Origin: a virus
DNA: 43,054 nt
Virus record (IMG/VR): IMGVR_UViG_3300045012_000031
Span: 1 to 43,054 of that record
Strand: one strand, 5' to 3'
This document shows positions 1-7,443 of this stretch, piece by piece. The position numbers and the translations under genes were made by a program. The stretch's first letter is position 1. Each line of letters begins with the position of its first letter. The notes under the pieces were generated by a model. It saw only the letters and a list, made by a program, of their open reading frames with translations. It made no database searches and had not been told where the DNA came from.

Positions 1-131
1 CGGCTTTTGCAAATGCTGGATCAGCCAATGTCAGCCCAGTTATCAGTAAGATTAATGGCCTATTGGCAAGTCCGATCGGCAAGCGCGATATCCCATCGCA
101 GGCTCTGACTTGGCTTAAGGGTAAATTGGTG
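1..131. repeat. Terminal direct repeat, left copy
   Basis: These 131 bases recur at 42924-43054 with one mismatch (C at 32, T at 42955). The difference falls in a valine codon (GTC/GTT) and is silent. The reading frame continues seamlessly across the overlap. This is what a circular or circularly permuted genome gives when assembled as a linear contig with overlapping ends. The last 99 bases of the repeat are identical, which would fit an assembly k-mer overlap plus a population variant. A true short terminal redundancy of the packaged DNA is the alternative. Confidence 0.9.
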
Positions 132-872
132 GATTCCAAAGGGGATCCTGAAACCGATCCACAGAATCTCTATGCAGTCCGTCAAGATATTAATGATGCA
201 ATCGCAGGCAAGTTAGGCGGCGAACAATCTAAGTTCAAATTGGCGCAGGGGCAGCTTATCCAAATGCGCAATGAGTTGGATAATACAATCGAAGGCGCAG
301 CTCCGGGTTTTAAGGCTTATTTGACACAATATGGTGCGCTTTCCAAGCCTATCAATCGGATGCAGACGCTGCAGGACTTGCAAGATCATGCAAGCCTGAC
401 CGCAGTCGATCCGATGACTAAGCAGCCATTCTTAAGCCCCGCGAAATTCAGCAATAAGCTCGATGATATCAAGACCGACCCTTTCAGCGGGCTCGAGCCT
501 AATGATATCTCACGCTTAGAAAAGATCCGCGCAGATATGCAAAATCAGCAGGCGGTAAATGGGCCCTTAATGAAAGCACCTGGATCTGACACATTCCAAA
601 ATTTTGCAGTTAATTCCAAACTCCTTTCTCCGCTAAATGCGGTTTATAAGCCATTTGGAGTGGATAAAAAGGTTATGGAATTAGCTACTGAAGCTGGGAC
701 TAATCCACAGTTAGCAGCAGCCTTAATGCGCAAAGCAAATGCGCCGAAGTGGTCGGATTTTAGCTATCGTCCCGGAGATATTGGGACAACCATGGGGATT
801 ATGGCAGGAACTGGGCCGGTATCTAAAAGGCAACAGTTACTCTCAGAATATCTCAACAAGGGTTCGCAATAG
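1..872 (+). CDS. DNA-ejection / internal virion protein, C-terminal part
   Basis: This is the 3' part of the gene that starts at 41990 and crosses the contig junction. The frame is open from base 3, and the codons up to 131 duplicate those at the right end. Joined, the protein is about 601 residues. The C-terminal part is mostly helical and polar, without membrane segments or a recognisable catalytic motif. It is the last of four consecutive genes with Q/N/A-rich products after the tail-hub gene, the place where podophages of this type encode proteins ejected with the DNA. The role is inferred from position and composition. A start at TTG 63 is only an artefact of the linear cut. Confidence 0.75.
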   Translation, partial: AFANAGSANVSPVISKINGLLASPIGKRDIPSQALTWLKGKLVDSKGDPETDPQNLYAVRQDINDAIAGKLGGEQSKFKLAQGQLIQMRNELDNTIEGAAPGFKAYLTQYGALSKPINRMQTLQDLQDHASLTAVDPMTKQPFLSPAKFSNKLDDIKTDPFSGLEPNDISRLEKIRADMQNQQAVNGPLMKAPGSDTFQNFAVNSKLLSPLNAVYKPFGVDKKVMELATEAGTNPQLAAALMRKANAPKWSDFSYRPGDIGTTMGIMAGTGPVSKRQQLLSEYLNKGSQ

Positions 873-937
873 ACTCGCGGCCATTGAAACAATGGTAATA
901 ATGAACACGATAGCAAACATGGATAGAACTATGAATA

Positions 938-1129
938 TCATTTGTATCCATCCTGTTTCGCCACTTTCAGACAATGCTCATACGATAGTTTAGCTACTGG
1001 GTAGCCGATCAGTCCGCCGCCGTATGCGCGGCATTCGCGAGAGCCGCCATTGTCGCTATGTAGTAGCGTCGATTCGTTGGCGCAGGCGCTGAGAGCCAGC
1101 GCGAAAAGTATTGTGCATAGTTTGGTCAT
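938..1129 (-). CDS. Small outer-membrane-type lipoprotein (moron candidate)
   Basis: This 63-residue protein starts at ATG 1129, preceded by an AGGA ribosome-binding site 12 bases upstream. A longer reading from 1243 would bury the signal sequence. The N-terminus has a lysine, a hydrophobic stretch (TILFALALSA) and the lipobox LSAC with the lipidated cysteine at residue 16. The mature part has two further cysteines (ECRAY and EHCLK), possibly a disulfide, and several Gly/Tyr. It lies on the minus strand among plus-strand virion genes, directly downstream of an HNH gene. This fits a lysogenic-conversion or superinfection-exclusion lipoprotein, but the function is inferred. It is not the spanin, which is at 6350. 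Confidence 0.7.
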   Translation of the reverse strand: MTKLCTILFALALSACANESTLLHSDNGGSRECRAYGGGLIGYPVAKLSYEHCLKVAKQDGYK

Positions 1130-1139
1130 GCTCTGATTC

Positions 1140-1694
1140 CTAGTTGGTTTGTGAAGATAATCGGCGCCGACAAATTCTGAGAACATGGGTAGCGCTAATA
1201 CCGAATTGTTCTCCAACTGCTCGCAACGTTTGCGTTTTAGCAAGATTGCGAATAGTTTCGAATTGATCTAAAGGCACTTTTTGTTGCATCCGTCCTTTGG
1301 TGGCAGCATCTCGGTTGTTTTCTAATCTAGTACCGAGAACTAGATGTGCAGGATTTACGCAGGGTGGATTATCACAGGTATGCATGATTACTTTTCCAGA
1401 TGGAATCGGGCCGTTCGCGCGTTCATATGAATAGCGATGAGCGCGAATGCTTTTCCCACCCGGAAGAATCAGTAATCCATAACCGTATCCGTTATGGCTG
1501 GCAGTCCATTCCCAACAACCAGTAGGCATAACTTGGTAGCGCTCATGGAAAATATCTTCTGGGCCTAATATTGCGAATTGTGTATGGGTACCGGCTTTAT
1601 GATGTACATCGTAGTGATAAATGCATAACCCCCGTGTTTTTGCAGGTTTTTCACAAAGGTGACATGTTGATCTATTGGTTTGCTTAAATCCCAT
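1140..1694 (-). CDS. HNH homing endonuclease
   Basis: A 184-residue free-standing HNH endonuclease of the phage homing type. An N-terminal zinc-ribbon-like segment (CHLC, then CIYH) is followed by the HNH_3 core: GCWEWTA, GYGYG, AHRYSYE, MHTCDNPPCVNPAHL and then GTRLENNRDA. A C-terminal helix-turn-helix (LRAVGEQFGISATHV) is typical of the DNA-recognition tail of such enzymes. It runs against the surrounding late genes and is followed after 10 bases by the lipoprotein gene. Such genes normally spread by cutting alleles that lack them, so this looks like a mobile insertion between the ejection gene and the tail-fibre gene. Confidence 0.9.
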   Translation of the reverse strand: MGFKQTNRSTCHLCEKPAKTRGLCIYHYDVHHKAGTHTQFAILGPEDIFHERYQVMPTGCWEWTASHNGYGYGLLILPGGKSIRAHRYSYERANGPIPSGKVIMHTCDNPPCVNPAHLVLGTRLENNRDAATKGRMQQKVPLDQFETIRNLAKTQTLRAVGEQFGISATHVLRICRRRLSSQTN

Positions 1695-1731
1695 GTCAAA
1701 CAGTATATAACCTTAGCATAGGAATGGCAAT

Positions 1732-2607
1732 ATGGCATTTGATGGCAATGGTACATTCAATCGACTTTACAGTTGGGTACAGGATGCTAGTAATGGCATA
1801 AACATCACTGCAAGTCGTGTAGATGCCGAAGACTCAGGATTTGCCACTGCTTTGTCTTTATGCGTCACGAGGGATTCACAGGGCAAGATGGCTGCGGACT
1901 TCGTGCCAGGAACGACGGGGGTCTATAACTTAGGCACGGTGGCCCGCCAATGGCTCGCGGTTAATGCTATTTCTGCTGCGATTGGGGCTATTTCAGTAGG
2001 CCCTGCCGCCAGCGGCGCATCGCTTTCGGTCAACGGTGGAGCACTTGCCTCTGCGGCTTTTAACGTTACTGGCTCAACGGCTGCCAATCAATTCGTAGCG
2101 AGGTTTAACAGTAACAATACAACCGCTGGGCAGAGTTATGGGATCCAAGTGCTAGCCGGCACAAATACCGCTGATTATACCCAGCAGTGGTATAACGCCG
2201 CTGGTACTCTGGAATTGATGGCTATTGATGGCGCTGGAAACCTCCAAGTTTCAAATGGCGCTGGCAATAATCTTGTTGGGCCTGTCTATGCAGGTATTCC
2301 ACAAGACTTGCAATCCGGAGCTAGTTATTCTCTGGTCTTAACCGACGCCAATAAGCACATCTATAACAAAACGGCAGGATGCGCTTATACGATTCCTGCC
2401 AATGGCAGTGTGGCTTTCCCCATCGGTACAGCCACTACGTTTGTTAATCGCAGCGGTTCTAATGCCACAATCGCCATTACGACCGATACGCTTGTTTGGG
2501 CGGCGGGCGGCGGAACTGGTACGCGAACACTAGCCAATAACGGTATAGCCACAATCTTGAAGGTCGAAAGCACTGTTTGGATGGTTTCTGGCACCGGATT
2601 GAGCTAG
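1732..2607 (+). CDS. Tail fibre / tail appendage protein
   Basis: A 291-residue protein starting at ATG 1732. The N-terminus (MAFDGNGTFNRLYSW, later GFATALSLCVTRDSQGKMAA) is the kind of segment that heads tail fibres and tailspikes of proteobacterial podophages and attaches the fibre to the tail. The rest is Gly/Ala/Ser/Thr-rich beta structure with a YNLGTVARQW motif found in fibre shafts. The C-terminus (GTATTFVNRSGSNATIAI) resembles small beta domains of other virion proteins here. It is the first of three overlapping tail genes. The receptor is unknown. Confidence 0.8.
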   Translation: MAFDGNGTFNRLYSWVQDASNGINITASRVDAEDSGFATALSLCVTRDSQGKMAADFVPGTTGVYNLGTVARQWLAVNAISAAIGAISVGPAASGASLSVNGGALASAAFNVTGSTAANQFVARFNSNNTTAGQSYGIQVLAGTNTADYTQQWYNAAGTLELMAIDGAGNLQVSNGAGNNLVGPVYAGIPQDLQSGASYSLVLTDANKHIYNKTAGCAYTIPANGSVAFPIGTATTFVNRSGSNATIAITTDTLVWAAGGGTGTRTLANNGIATILKVESTVWMVSGTGLS

Positions 2608-3185
2608 TGGGCAACCAGCAAATGGAACTCGCTGGCGGCTTTATACCGGTAACGAGTGCTTACACAACGGTTCAGGTAGGCACCCCCGAGACGGTCCCGG
2701 CTAATGCCGCACTGGTCGTTATCAAAGTCTATGCCTCGGGCGGTTCAGGCCATAGTGATAACAGCGGCGGTAATGTTGGCGGTGGAGGTGGGGGCGCACG
2801 ATTCATCACGCTAGCTATTCCTGTTGCTGGTGGCAATACTTTTACTGTCAATTTAGCCGCGGGTGGCCTCGGTGTAGCAAGTCCTAATGATGGCAATCCA
2901 GGTGGCAATGCTACTGTTACGGGTACTCCGGCAGGTGGTGTGCTTTCGATCACCTGCCTTGGTGGTGGCCCAGGTACTGGATCGGCAGGTGGGGCTGGAG
3001 GAACAGCCGCTGGTACTGGATCAGCCTCTACTGGTACGGCGACAACTGGGAATCCAGGTACCTTTGCAAGCCCAGGTTTGGGCGGTGCTGGTCTTGATGG
3101 CTTTGGCGCGGGGAGTAATGGCAAAAATAATGGAATATCGAGCAGTAATGGTGCCATTGGTCATATCGAATTTGATTACTCATGA
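2607..3185 (+). CDS. Glycine-rich tail-tip / fibre-tip protein
   Basis: About 192 residues. The start chosen is GTG 2607, which overlaps the TAG stop of the fibre gene (TAGTG); ATG 2622 is the alternative. After a short beta-type N-terminus the protein is dominated by Gly-rich stretches (GGNVGGGGGGA, GGGPGTGSAGGAGGT), as in phage adhesin tips made of polyglycine-helix bundles and in glycine-rich fibre ends. The C-terminus IGHIEFDYS is a conserved-looking end. The gene overlaps the tailspike start by four bases (ATGA), so the three tail genes are translationally coupled. A receptor-contact role is inferred. Confidence 0.7.
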   Translation: MGNQQMELAGGFIPVTSAYTTVQVGTPETVPANAALVVIKVYASGGSGHSDNSGGNVGGGGGGARFITLAIPVAGGNTFTVNLAAGGLGVASPNDGNPGGNATVTGTPAGGVLSITCLGGGPGTGSAGGAGGTAAGTGSASTGTATTGNPGTFASPGLGGAGLDGFGAGSNGKNNGISSSNGAIGHIEFDYS

Positions 3186-4936
3186 CTTTCGCAAATAATG
3201 GCCAGCAATATTATTTAAACCAAAGTCCCGCATCGCTCCGTGTCGCGCTATCCAAAGATATCGGTACGCTTCAAGCTTCCCCAATCAATTTGTTGAACTA
3301 TGGAGCCGATCGTACAGGCTCTGGTGATAGTACTGCAGCACTTAATACGGCTCTAGCTGCACAGCCAGGAAGCGCTGTTTATGTGCCATCTGGAACCTAC
3401 AAAATTACTTCGCAAATCGTGATACCAGCAGGCACCATGCTCTATGGTGATGGCATGGGGATTACAACCTTTGTATTCAACAATCCCAGTAATAATCAGT
3501 TCGTGATCGGCGGCAATGAAGTCACGGCTCAATACTTTACTATTTCAATCACCGGTCTCGGAATAAATTCCAATGTTGCTGCGGTCAATATCAATGGAGC
3601 TGATTATTGCGAAATCTTACGCATAGAAGTAATTGGAGCATCGTGGGGTGGCGTTGGATTATTCACGACAAGTTCCCATAATTTAGTTGAGAAATGCTAT
3701 TTTCATGGGTTCCAGGGAACCATACAGGATTCTGCTGATATCATCCTTTCCTATCAGACCGGTCCTACTGATTACAACATCATCCGAGATAATTATTGTC
3801 TAGGTGGCAATGAAACAGGCATTCACATGTTGGGTAATGTTGGCTCTAATCCTCAGTACAATTTAATTACTGGTAATCGCATTGGGCAGCATACGACCTA
3901 TGGAATCATGGATTATCACAATGCCAATGGACTTGATGGTTTTAACCAGATATCCGATAACTACATTGAAAATATTCAAGGCACGACTCGCCCAGGAGGC
4001 GGCACCAGCGCGAGCGGTGCAGGGATTTATATTGCCGGGGCAGGCGGGGATTCTATCAAGGGGAATATAGTACGCAATTGCTGCGTACAAACGACATTTA
4101 GAAGCTTAGTTCCTGCTGGGATTGCGGTTACTCTAGGTCCTGCCGGTCAAGCCCCGGTAAATGTCATCGGGAATACAGTTGAGGGGATGACTAAATGGGA
4201 TGGGATCTGTGTAGCCTCCAGCGCCAATGGAGCCAATATCGTTGGTAATATGGTTCGAATGCCTGCAAATACTACTGGCAGTGCTGCAATCAATATCTTA
4301 GGTTCCAGCAATGTAGTTTGTACTGACAATGCCATTGACATTACGCCAGTGACCGGGACAACGGTTGATGGGATAGACGTTAATCTAACGACAAGCCAGA
4401 ATAATGTCGTCATTTCCAACAATCGTATCACCGGGGGCAATGCCCGCGGCATTTATATCACTTCTGGTGGTGCGCCCACTCTTACTACTGCGACGATCAG
4501 TGGGAACATTTTGAGTGGATCAGGCGGCGGTGCTAACGGGATCGATGTAATGAATCTCATCGGTGTCACAATCACCGGTAATAATGTAAATACAACTACT
4601 AACAAGGCACTGAATATTGCGACATGTACGCAGACGCGAGTATCTAATAATGTGCTGATTACTACTGGGACTACAGCAGTTGCCACATCCGGTACTTGCA
4701 CTGGCAGTATACTTGATGAGAGCAATTATTTAAGCTCGAGCGCCGGTACACAACTAAATGCCGTCAGTAACGCCGGTACGCTTTTGAATATGCGCCAACT
4801 GGGAACTATCGCGCCGACCTCTGGCACGCAGATTCTAGGTGATGTTGTGTACTCCACCACGGGCGTCAGCCCATTTGCACTATGGTGTACGGCAGCAGGG
4901 AGTCCAGGCACATTTACCGGATTGACCATTCCATGA
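3182..4936 (+). CDS. Tailspike with pectate-lyase-like right-handed beta-helix
   Basis: 584 residues. The N-terminal segment INLLNYGADRTGSGDST followed by AVYVPSGTYKIT and GTMLYGDGMG is the signature of the pectate-lyase-3 / tailspike beta-helix family. About 350 residues of N-and-G-rich beta-helix rungs follow (repeated NxIxGN-type patterns such as ISGNIL and ITGNNV). The C-terminus (GTQILGDVVYSTTGVSP) looks like a conserved terminal domain. Such proteins bind and often cleave surface polysaccharide of the host. Which bond is cut, if any, cannot be read here. It is coupled by ATGA overlaps at both ends. Confidence 0.88.
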   Translation: MTFANNGQQYYLNQSPASLRVALSKDIGTLQASPINLLNYGADRTGSGDSTAALNTALAAQPGSAVYVPSGTYKITSQIVIPAGTMLYGDGMGITTFVFNNPSNNQFVIGGNEVTAQYFTISITGLGINSNVAAVNINGADYCEILRIEVIGASWGGVGLFTTSSHNLVEKCYFHGFQGTIQDSADIILSYQTGPTDYNIIRDNYCLGGNETGIHMLGNVGSNPQYNLITGNRIGQHTTYGIMDYHNANGLDGFNQISDNYIENIQGTTRPGGGTSASGAGIYIAGAGGDSIKGNIVRNCCVQTTFRSLVPAGIAVTLGPAGQAPVNVIGNTVEGMTKWDGICVASSANGANIVGNMVRMPANTTGSAAINILGSSNVVCTDNAIDITPVTGTTVDGIDVNLTTSQNNVVISNNRITGGNARGIYITSGGAPTLTTATISGNILSGSGGGANGIDVMNLIGVTITGNNVNTTTNKALNIATCTQTRVSNNVLITTGTTAVATSGTCTGSILDESNYLSSSAGTQLNAVSNAGTLLNMRQLGTIAPTSGTQILGDVVYSTTGVSPFALWCTAAGSPGTFTGLTIP

Positions 4937-5163
4937 ACGACGAAGTCACAGACTTAGTAACGCACGGCGGCTGGTTTATCGCGGGACTGACAACGCTCTG
5001 GGCCTTTGTGCTGCGCTGGATAGTCGGGCGGCACTTAAAGCAGTTCGATTCTGTCAATGTAAAACTCGAATCGATCGATATGCGGCTATCGATCATTGAA
5101 GGACGGTTTACAGAGCGTGACAGGAACGGTCGATACCGCACAAAACCTGGTGATTATCGGTGA
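4933..5163 (+). CDS. Small membrane protein, holin-like candidate
   Basis: 76 residues. ATG 4933 overlaps the tailspike stop (ATGA). There is one transmembrane segment (GGWFIAGLTTLWAFVLRWIVG, with its ends trimmed) near the N-terminus, followed by a charged amphipathic helix (KLESIDMRLSIIEGRF) that could form a coiled coil. Its place at the start of the lysis cassette and its architecture fit a holin or holin accessory protein, but no family was recognised with certainty. Confidence 0.7.
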   Translation: MNDEVTDLVTHGGWFIAGLTTLWAFVLRWIVGRHLKQFDSVNVKLESIDMRLSIIEGRFTERDRNGRYRTKPGDYR

Positions 5164-5339
5164 GTGATGTACCGATGAAGGAATATGTGGATGCCCGTAT
5201 GTCTGACTTTCGCACCGAAATGGACGCACGGGTCAGAGCATTAAGCGACACGCAGCGCGGGCAAAGTTCCTGGGCTGCGATTCTCATCAGCATAGCGAGC
5301 TTGCTGATATCGCTGTTGGCCGTATGGGTGCATAAATGA
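5160..5339 (+). CDS. Tiny C-tail-anchored membrane protein of the lysis cassette
   Basis: 59 residues. GTG 5160 overlaps the previous stop (GTGA), and the stop at 5337-5339 overlaps the next ATG (5336), so it is coupled on both sides. This supports it as a real gene despite its size. A charged helix (YVDARMSDFRTEMDARVRAL) precedes a single C-terminal transmembrane segment (AAILISIASLLISLLAVWV), ending VHK. The reversed topology relative to its neighbour suggests the two act together, for example as holin and antiholin. This is inference. Confidence 0.7.
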   Translation: MSDVPMKEYVDARMSDFRTEMDARVRALSDTQRGQSSWAAILISIASLLISLLAVWVHK

Positions 5340-5686
5340 GCAAACTAGCCGAGGCCATAGCGCACGAAGAGGGGTACTATGTCCCAGGAAGTCTACCAAA
5401 TAGAGATAATAATCCAGGGGACTTGCGTCATTCCCCCCACAGCTTCCATTCCGCGGATAGCCCAGATGCCATTGGACAAATTGATAGCGCTGCTGATGGA
5501 TGGGAGGACCTTGAACGTCAGCTTGAAATCTACGCTAATCGGGGATTCACCTTAAGCCAAGCCATTTTTGAGTGGGCACCCCCAACTGAGAATGACTCTG
5601 CTGGCTATCTAGCGTATGTTGTCAATTACTTAGGTCCACCTGCAACCTCGGACATGCTGGTATCGGATGCACTGAAGTTAACTTAA
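5336..5686 (+). CDS. Muralytic enzyme (lysozyme/transglycosylase-like endolysin)
   Basis: 116 residues. The motif EGYYVPGSLPNRDNNPGDLR, then a GW.DLERQL stretch (DGWEDLERQL) and LSQAIFEWAPPTENDSAGY, match the small phage lysozyme-like family that includes virion-associated P5-type murein hydrolases. In this family the NNPG(N/D)LR block and an upstream Glu (here in AHEEGYY) are hallmarks. No signal peptide is seen, so export would need the neighbouring holin-type proteins. It sits between membrane proteins and upstream of Rz/Rz1, a standard lysis cassette. The catalytic residue assignment is tentative. Confidence 0.75.
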   Translation: MSKLAEAIAHEEGYYVPGSLPNRDNNPGDLRHSPHSFHSADSPDAIGQIDSAADGWEDLERQLEIYANRGFTLSQAIFEWAPPTENDSAGYLAYVVNYLGPPATSDMLVSDALKLT

Positions 5687-5695
5687 GGAGATAAG

Positions 5696-5884
5696 ATGTC
5701 AACGCCTACACCATTAACGCCCGAGAGTTTATCCCAGATCCTAGGCGCCCTCGATGCCGCGGCCAAGGCTAAGGAGAACAAGGTCGTTACTTGGCTTAAA
5801 ACCAATTGGCTGCATGCGGTTGGACACTTGGGCACATGGACGATCGTAAGCGGCGCCATCCCCTGGGTGCTCAAGCACCTATAG
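5696..5884 (+). CDS. Small hydrophobic protein of the lysis cassette
   Basis: 62 residues starting at ATG 5696 with a good AAGGAGATAAG ribosome-binding site. An N-terminal polar helix precedes a moderately hydrophobic C-terminal half (AVGHLGTWTIVSGAIPWVL) that could insert in the membrane once. Its stop is followed directly by the next gene's ATG. No family recognised; a role in lysis is suggested by location only. Confidence 0.6.
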   Translation: MSTPTPLTPESLSQILGALDAAAKAKENKVVTWLKTNWLHAVGHLGTWTIVSGAIPWVLKHL

Positions 5885-6133
5885 ATGCCGCGGCGCAAAT
5901 CCAATGCTCCACCTTCTTATTTCGGCTGGCGCTATATCTGGTGGATGGCGTATAAAAACGCCATTACCATCCTAATGATTGTGCAGGGCGGCATATCGGC
6001 CATCACACTAGATCCATCCTTAGTCAGCCATAACACCTTTCACTGGATGCTGATCGCCAACTCGGTATTGTGCTTAACCCTTGCGCAGATCAAGCGCGAC
6101 CATCCGCCGCCTAAGCGGGGTCGTAAGCGATGA
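5885..6133 (+). CDS. Two-helix membrane protein, holin candidate
   Basis: 82 residues. Two transmembrane segments are visible: one around NAITILMIVQGGISAITL and one around HWMLIANSVLCLTLAQI. The ends are strongly basic (MPRRKS at the N-terminus, KRGRKR at the C-terminus). Two helices with charged tails, 82 residues in length, and a position directly before Rz make it the best class II-type holin candidate in the cassette. The stop overlaps the Rz start (ATGA at 6130-6133). Confidence 0.7.
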   Translation: MPRRKSNAPPSYFGWRYIWWMAYKNAITILMIVQGGISAITLDPSLVSHNTFHWMLIANSVLCLTLAQIKRDHPPPKRGRKR

Positions 6134-6615
6134 TTCCCTACGCCAAGATCATCGGCGCAGTGGCCCTCCTAGCCTTCTTTGCCTGGGGGGCCTATGCCGA
6201 CTACTCAGCGGGTAAAAAGGCCGGCTCTGACGCCGTGCAGCGGCTGTGGGATGCCGATTTACTCAAGCGGCAGGCATTGACTGATGCTGCGATCGCGAAA
6301 GCCACCCAGGAACGGGATGCGGCCCTTACCGCTAATGGAGTTATCCAGGATGAATACCAAGCTAAGCTTACTGTTGCCAATAACAATGCTGCTGATTTCG
6401 CTCAGCGCTTGCGCAACGCAACATCCAGACTTCTTGCCAGTAGCAGTGCCATGCACTCGTCCGGTAGTGGACAAATCGCTCCTGACCCCAGTGCGCCATC
6501 AAGCGCTGGACAGCTTGGACAATTACTTGCTCTCATTACCGGACTTAGAAGTGAATGTATCGAAAACGCCGCCCAATTAACTGCGCTCCAGAAAGAGATC
6601 ACGCCGCAGCTATGA
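6130..6615 (+). CDS. Rz: Rz-like i-spanin
   Basis: 161 residues with an N-terminal signal-anchor (IIGAVALLAFFAWGAY) followed by a long periplasmic Ala/Gln/Lys-rich coiled coil, the layout of Rz inner-membrane spanins. A second gene with a lipobox (Rz1) is nested in another frame within it, which is diagnostic. Together they would span the periplasm and fuse the two membranes in the last lysis step. The sequence itself is not conserved between phages, so the call rests on architecture and the nested partner. Confidence 0.85.
   Translation: MIPYAKIIGAVALLAFFAWGAYADYSAGKKAGSDAVQRLWDADLLKRQALTDAAIAKATQERDAALTANGVIQDEYQAKLTVANNNAADFAQRLRNATSRLLASSSAMHSSGSGQIAPDPSAPSSAGQLGQLLALITGLRSECIENAAQLTALQKEITPQL
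6350..6580 (+). CDS. Rz1: Rz1-like o-spanin lipoprotein, nested in Rz
   Basis: 76 residues in the +1 frame inside the Rz gene. ATG 6350 is preceded by GGAG nine bases upstream. The signal sequence (KLSLLLPITMLLISLSAC) ends in the lipobox LSAC with the acylated cysteine at residue 21. The mature part has the proline-containing stretch FLPVAVPCTRPVV usual for Rz1. It would be anchored in the outer membrane and bind the Rz C-terminus. Complete nesting is one of the classic Rz/Rz1 arrangements. A longer start at 6284 would hide the signal peptide. Confidence 0.87.
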   Translation: MNTKLSLLLPITMLLISLSACATQHPDFLPVAVPCTRPVVDKSLLTPVRHQALDSLDNYLLSLPDLEVNVSKTPPN

Positions 6616-6621
6616 GTACCA

Positions 6622-6813
6622 ATGTCCGACGTCCAAGCTAAGGACTGGGATCATTTGACGGATGCCGAAAAACTGGCATGGTATGAAGCAGTGGACCGAC
6701 TGCGCAGAGCGGCGAAGGCTAGCAAGCAATTCTATTTTCAGGCCATGGCAAGCCCAAACGAAGCAATCATGGACCGCATCAATACGGCCATCAAAATACT
6801 GACAGAAGCGTAA
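6622..6813 (+). CDS. Small acidic hypothetical protein
   Basis: 63 residues, helical (DHLTDAEKLAWYEAVDRLRRA), no membrane segment. It follows the Rz stop by six bases and is the last convincing gene of the late rightward run. No family recognised. Confidence 0.55.
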   Translation: MSDVQAKDWDHLTDAEKLAWYEAVDRLRRAAKASKQFYFQAMASPNEAIMDRINTAIKILTEA

Positions 6814-6818
6814 CTCAT

Positions 6819-7007
6819 GTGCAGCGCTACAAGGATGCATTGCGGGAGTTTCAGACCAAGTACTGGACAGAGGCGCTAGCCGAGACTCGCGGCAATATCA
6901 AGGAAGCAGCGTATCTAGCCGGTACCGACTACGCCTACCTACCTACCCGCTGTAGCGATTACCGTAACGCCAGCATAAACAGCGCCAGCAATACGCCGGT
7001 GAGATAG
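6819..7007 (+). CDS. Fis-type helix-turn-helix-like small protein, possibly damaged
   Basis: 62 residues from GTG 6819. Residues 8-35 (REFQTKYWTEALAETRGNIK followed by EAAYLAG) look like the start of a Fis-type helix-turn-helix: a helix, then a GN-K-AA--AG turn. After the turn, the expected recognition helix is replaced by a poor sequence, and the frame runs 49 bases into the converging gene 6959-7210. A frameshift in the short repeat ctacctacctac near 6937, or a recombination scar at the junction of the late and early arms, could explain this. Function unknown. Confidence 0.45.
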   Translation: MQRYKDALREFQTKYWTEALAETRGNIKEAAYLAGTDYAYLPTRCSDYRNASINSASNTPVR

Positions 7008-7210
7008 CCGCTAAAATCGGTCAGGTTATCCTTGAAGGACTGCCCGACCTCGAAGTGTTTGTCAATGTAGAATTCTTTAATACCGGCAGCAGCTATTACA
7101 GAAATCGGCACAAAACTATAATTGAACGTATAGCATACTGCATAGGCGAACCAGCAATGCGCCTGGAATGCGATAAAGCCGGGCGTGACGATTTTTTCGA
7201 GTATGTTCAT
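6959..7210 (-). CDS. Small integral membrane protein
   Basis: 83 residues with at least two hydrophobic segments (HCWFAYAVCYTFNYSFVPIS, and GYLTGVLLALFMLAL at the C-terminus) separated by an acidic loop. The N-terminus MNILEKIVTPGFIAFQAHCW has the look of a conserved small phage protein. It is the last gene of the leftward early operon, and its ATG overlaps the previous stop (ATGA). The function is not known. Confidence 0.65.
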   Translation of the reverse strand: MNILEKIVTPGFIAFQAHCWFAYAVCYTFNYSFVPISVIAAAGIKEFYIDKHFEVGQSFKDNLTDFSGYLTGVLLALFMLALR

Positions 7211-7443
7211 GACTTCTCAGCGGCATCATTTGTGAAGCGTAGATCGGCTTCGTAGCGACGGACCTTCTCGCACATATTCCAGCCCGCGTTCAATTTGTCG
7301 ATCTCACGTTGCATGATCTCGATAACATCGCGGGCGTCGATCAGCATGTGACGCACCTCGTCATGGTTGGCAAGCTCTGGATTCCAGAGACCGCCGGAGC
7401 TTAAGTAGTCCGTGATACGTTGCGGGACTTGTCGGTCATCCAC
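7207..7443 (-). CDS. Hypothetical early protein
   Basis: 78 residues from GTG 7443, which overlaps the upstream gene's stop (GTGGATGA). This start gives a natural N-terminus, and an AGGGG box lies about 15 bases upstream. Helical and charged (MLIDARDVIEIMQREIDKL). No domain recognised. Confidence 0.6.
   Translation of the reverse strand: MDDRQVPQRITDYLSSGGLWNPELANHDEVRHMLIDARDVIEIMQREIDKLNAGWNMCEKVRRYEADLRFTNDAAEKS

Noticed and set aside
880-894. CCATTG-AAA-CAATGG hairpin after the ejection gene
   Set aside because: Six-base AT-rich stem without a T-tract; too weak to call a terminator.
2729-3157. Minus-strand frame of 142 residues rich in Pro and Ala
   Set aside because: Reverse complement of the Gly-rich tail-tip gene; no ribosome-binding site and composition explained by the opposite strand.
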